This document shows positions 62,201 through 64,000 of a stretch of 64,000 nt of DNA, one piece after another. The stretch covers positions 186,001-250,000 of the forward strand of contig NZ_VIWO01000007.1 of the NCBI RefSeq assembly GCF_007829335.1. Reading direction: 5' to 3'. The notes below the pieces were generated by a model, which had not been told where the DNA came from, did no database searches, and was given only the letters and a program-made list of their open reading frames with translations. Origin of the DNA: Chitinophaga polysaccharea (GTDB lineage Bacteria; Bacteroidota; Bacteroidia; Chitinophagales; Chitinophagaceae). The translations under genes were made by a program, and so were the position numbers. Positions within the stretch are counted from its first letter, which is position 1. Each line of letters begins with the position of its first letter.

Positions 62201-62597
62201 CGGAAGAAGATTCTTTCAGCACTACATAAATAGATTGTTCTTTTTGCGGATCGAGACTGTTTTTGACAATTGTTTGGGTCACATATCCCACGTAGGCTAC
62301 TGTGAATACAAATGGTCCCTGTTGATGTGTATTATCGAAAGTAAAAACGCCGCGGACGTCTGTTACGGCAAAGCTTTTGATGCTATCGGCGCCACTTTTC
62401 ATCTGTACGGAGGCGCCTGGAACGGGCTGTCCTTTTTCGTCTTCAATCAATCCTTTGATCCATGTTTTTCTTTGCGCCTGTGCCGGCACCAGGTGGATAA
62501 AAGCCATCAGTAGCAACAGGCAGAAAAATTTAGCGTAGTGCTGCAGGTGTTTAGAGGGCAAGGCTTCGCCCTTCACTAGCAGGTAGCGATGTGTCAT
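59280..62597 (-). CDS. SusC/RagA-family TonB-dependent outer-membrane transporter
   Basis: A 1105-residue receptor. Order: long signal peptide, an N-terminal CarboxypepD_reg-like beta-sandwich (about 45-135, KGLIEDEKGQPVPGASV), TonB-box-like segment and plug (about 140-255, VVVVGYGTQKK and VSVLKDAASAAIYGARGSFGVVLITTK, shown in parts), then a 22-strand barrel with typical SusC C-terminal region ending in the aromatic VGLSVTF. No STN domain is seen at the N-terminus, so signalling to FecR may need another protein. ATG at 62597 is preferred; the frame also allows a TTG at 62606. Confidence 0.95.
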   Translation of the reverse strand: MTHRYLLVKGEALPSKHLQHYAKFFCLLLLMAFIHLVPAQAQRKTWIKGLIEDEKGQPVPGASVQMKSGADSIKSFAVTDVRGVFTFDNTHQQGPFVFTVAYVGYVTQTIVKNSLDPQKEQSIYVVLKESSSALTEVVVVGYGTQKKLNLTGAVDQVGKEVFENRPMTSATRGLQGVLPNLNIRMTDGKPIRGATYNVRGTTSIGAGGSALVLIDGVPGDPNLLNPNDIESVSVLKDAASAAIYGARGSFGVVLITTKSPAKNNTQLTYASNYSLNDRTIKPKFVTNGYEWAKNFDEAYYAWNDYKSHPAKANSVFPFSLDYLDELKRRNDDPSLPKTDIDPTTGNYVYYGNTDWFKELYADRNPSTEQTLTASGGNAKSEYYLSGRYMAQNGIFRYNPDKYKMYNVRAKGAVRPFDWLKLENNFDFSQRTYFFPILNHPSNTPVWRRISDEAFPIAMLKNPDGSLTENAAIVFGSFLTGNNYSDQTQLLLRNTSRFTTSFLHDKLHVNGDFTYAYTSSVETRLYTPVPYSKKPGETLVRGESKMNEENDRTTYTGLNFYADYEQRLAKNAFKILVGYNYENTLFKSRYFQRDGLINASLPDFSLMNGLNYTLTGGGYEWRTLGGFFRLNYNYDERYLLEVNGRYDGSSKFPQSQQFGFFPSASAGWRVSKERFWHISPKAVSDVKLRVSYGALGNGNVNPYQFLQTMSVSKLPMSINGILPDYTQQPNVIPNGLTWEKSTTLNGGVDVAFLNSRLKVTFDKYTRYTTNMFTAGLPVPAVFGASVPKGNYADLKTKGWELSVNWADQFQAGGKPLAYSLGVVLSDYQSFITRFNNPTKLINTYYEGMRVGDMWGFVNDGYFQSADEIAKYDVNQSFIRVSNANTLMPGDIRFKDLDGNKKIDQGTGRLDNPGDQAIIGNSEPRYAFGITGSANWNNFFLSFFFQGIGKRDWWPGTDASLFWGQYNRPYSWMPEQIMDNRWSETNRDAYFPRFRGYTALNSNAELTVPQSKYVQNVAYIRLKNLTVGYNLPQQWVSRVKMKNARIFFTGQNLWTWSPMYRIMKTLDPEVIEGSDPELNNNAGGIGAGNGMAYPMLKTYTVGLSVTF

Positions 62598-62618
62598 AAA
62601 GCGCAAATATTTAGTGAG

Positions 62619-63599
62619 TTACTTTTTCTCTATCCGGTAGCCGGTACTTGTTGATATTATTTTTAAATCGTGTAACATGGCCATGCGATGCAGTACCTGT
62701 GCCAGCGAGTCGGTGTCCCGGATCATTCCCGAAAAGGCGATATCATCGAAGACATGTGGCTGGCGACTGATATGTATATGATACCCTGCGGCGATGGAAT
62801 CCAGCACGGCGGACAATGGTGTTTGATCAAAAGTGGCGGCAAAGCCCTGCAGCGATCCGAAAGCAACGGCCGGCGCTGCAGCAGGCCTGCCTGGCTGCGG
62901 CTGCACATGCGCAATACCTGTAGTGATGTTACAGGTCAGCTGTTGCCCGGGTTGCAGGTAGCGCGTTTGCGCAGTGGACTTTACCATTACCTTACCGGTA
63001 TGGAGCAATACTTTCACATCCTGATGCACCGAGTAAATGGTAAAGGAAGTGCCCAATGCCGTGGTAGCTATGCCCTCGCTGATAACGGTGAAAGGTAATG
63101 GGGCGTTGCGGACCACATTAAAAAATCCTTTTCCGCGCAGCCAGATGGTTCTGTCTTTAGCAGCAAATGGTGTGGTGTAGCGTATCGATGCGTTGGGATA
63201 TAGTACTACCTGTGAGCCGTCGGGCAAACTGAGTACCTGTGGCTGGGCCTTCACGTTTTGTACCACGGTGGTATCGGGTACAGGCGACTTTTTTTCGGCC
63301 AGCACAGGTCGTATAGGCGACGACGTTATCCCTGAAATCCACCACATACCCAGGGCTATGATAACAACTGCGGCGGCGGCAGCAGCTACCCAGTGCAGGT
63401 AATACACTTTTTTCCGGGCGCCTATCCCGGTGGCAATTACCCGGTACATGTCATCCGCTTCTCCGGCAGTAAACAGGTGGCCGTCCGGGTTGGGCTGTTG
63501 GTCGTACCATTGATTATACGCTGCCAATTCCGCATCAGTAGCGGTACCATCCAGGTATTTTTCCAGTAAATATTGCAGGCGCGATGGCGTCATCAGCAT
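62619..63599 (-). CDS. FecR-family anti-sigma factor
   Basis: A 326-residue inner-membrane protein. N-terminal cytoplasmic helix bundle (about 1-70: LLEKYLDGTATDAELAAYNQWYD), one membrane helix (about 80-105, AAAAAVVIIALGMWW), FecR domain (about 125-225: LPDGSQVVLYPNASI and WLRGKGFFNV) and a C-terminal STN-like/DUF4974 domain (SAVLDSIAAGYHIHI). It would bind the ECF sigma factor encoded divergently and respond to a signal from the outer membrane. ATG at 63599; an inner ATG at 63593 is possible. Confidence 0.93.
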   Translation of the reverse strand: MLMTPSRLQYLLEKYLDGTATDAELAAYNQWYDQQPNPDGHLFTAGEADDMYRVIATGIGARKKVYYLHWVAAAAAAVVIIALGMWWISGITSSPIRPVLAEKKSPVPDTTVVQNVKAQPQVLSLPDGSQVVLYPNASIRYTTPFAAKDRTIWLRGKGFFNVVRNAPLPFTVISEGIATTALGTSFTIYSVHQDVKVLLHTGKVMVKSTAQTRYLQPGQQLTCNITTGIAHVQPQPGRPAAAPAVAFGSLQGFAATFDQTPLSAVLDSIAAGYHIHISRQPHVFDDIAFSGMIRDTDSLAQVLHRMAMLHDLKIISTSTGYRIEKK

Positions 63600-63732
63600 G
63601 GGTATTTGTATAGTTATCACTTCAACCGCTATTTACCCCCATCTGATTTTCCTCAAAAAACCGGAATTCATATTTAGTTAACATTGGAGCAATGTTCACT
63701 ATAACTTAACATACAAACCCTGGCCCAGTAAA

Positions 63733-63740
63733 TATCTTTG
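63733..63740 (+). promoter_or_regulatory. Predicted -7 element of the ECF sigma gene
   Basis: TATCTTTG fits TAnnTTTG exactly, 14 bp before the ATT codon at 63754. No TTTG -33 element is found at the right distance. Confidence 0.35.
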
Positions 63741-63753
63741 CACGCAAAACTAT

Positions 63754-64000
63754 ATTCTTATCTACCCGGTTGATCATCATACTTGCAATGACTTATGGCA
63801 GGCAGCCAGGAGCGGCAACACAAAAGCGTTTGAGTTGCTGTACCGGGAGCTGGTGATCGTACTCAGCAACCAGGCCTTCCGCGTATTAAAAGACCGGGAA
63901 CAAGTGAAAGATATTATCCAGGAAGTATTTATCAGTTTATATACCCGGAGAGATGAATTGCCGGAAGCCGTGAATATCGTTGGTTATCTTAACAATGCTG
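63754..64000 (+). CDS. ECF-type RNA polymerase sigma factor, partial (cut by window end)
   Basis: The open frame from about 63754 to the window end reads DLWQAARSGNTKAFELLYRE, then a region 2 core with VKDIIQEVFISLYTRR and NIVGYLNNA, typical of the sigma-70 region 2 of Bacteroidota ECF factors linked to SusC/SusD. Only the first 80 or so residues are inside the window. No ATG, GTG or TTG lies in this frame between the stop at 63679 and the conserved part; ATT at 63754 is the best candidate start, which is rare. The gene faces away from fecR. Membership is safe; the start is not. Confidence 0.82.
   Translation, partial: MLIYPVDHHTCNDLWQAARSGNTKAFELLYRELVIVLSNQAFRVLKDREQVKDIIQEVFISLYTRRDELPEAVNIVGYLNNA

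Noticed and set aside
63788..63850. ATG as start of the ECF sigma gene
   Set aside because: Out of frame with the conserved sigma region 2.
1..64000. CRISPR arrays, tRNA/rRNA genes, insertion sequences, prophage
   Set aside because: Looked for and not seen: no regular direct repeats with spacers, no cloverleaf I could support, no transposase or integrase.

Overview
The window looks like chromosomal DNA of a Chitinophaga-type member of the Bacteroidota (family Chitinophagaceae). Evidence: a flexirubin/aryl-polyene pigment cluster led by a tyrosine-ammonia-lyase-like gene, a SusC/SusD pair with a FecR anti-sigma factor and an ECF sigma factor, several DUF4369-TlpA thioredoxins, and promoter-like sites of the Bacteroidota form (TTTG, about 19 bp, TAnnTTTG). 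No rRNA, tRNA, CRISPR array, insertion sequence or phage was seen.

Layout. (1) 1-14131, minus strand: one long operon for an aryl polyene of the flexirubin class. In transcription order: aromatic amino acid ammonia-lyase, ketoreductase, ketosynthase, ACP, LpxL-type acyltransferase, hotdog dehydratase-like protein, exported protein of unknown role, thioesterase, second ketosynthase, methyltransferase, FAD halogenase-like enzyme, half-length ketosynthase-like protein, second ACP, third ketosynthase, ketosynthase homologue without catalytic residues, polysaccharide deacetylase. The cluster probably continues past the left edge. (2) 14210-24702: CNNM/HlyC transporter, ZIP transporter, PAP2 phosphatase, methyltransferase, LTA-synthase-like membrane sulfatase-fold protein, phosphoglucosamine-mutase-like enzyme, cysteine desulfurase, LytS/LytTR two-component pair. 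(3) 24905-37146: surface and redox genes: DUF4907, Kelch lipoprotein, DUF4270, outer-membrane barrel, GH1 glucosidase, FGE-like lipoprotein with both catalytic cysteines, DsbA-like protein, peroxiredoxin, BlaI/BlaR1-type pair, two DUF4369-TlpA paralogues. (4) 37376-51824: amino-acid biosynthesis in the order (minus strand) hisG-hisD-hisC-hisB, trpE-G-D-C-F-B-A, hisH-(GNAT-hisA)-hisF-hisIE. (5) 52344-56124: UmuD, an unknown protein, SRAP, a third TlpA and a thioredoxin-fold protein without CxxC. (6) 56179-64000: phosphodiesterase, SusD, SusC and FecR on the minus strand, with the divergent 5' part of an ECF sigma gene cut by the window end.

The most striking result is a pair of transcription attenuators that ordinary gene calling would miss. 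Before hisG is a 17-codon leader peptide gene with six His codons (51731-51784), followed by a perfect 11-bp terminator hairpin with U tract. Before trpE is a 17-codon leader peptide gene with three consecutive Trp codons (47155-47208), followed by a perfect 12-bp terminator hairpin with U tract. In both, a competing antiterminator pairing can be drawn by eye. Because the trp genes sit inside the his gene set with a 5-bp junction at trpA-hisH, the distal his genes are probably co-transcribed with trp and so under tryptophan control as well. Other notable items: an in-frame GNAT-HisA fusion, two BlaI-type operators laid over the blaI promoter, a BlaR1 homologue ending in two plug-like modules instead of a beta-lactam sensor, and an ECF sigma gene with no ATG/GTG/TTG start in frame.
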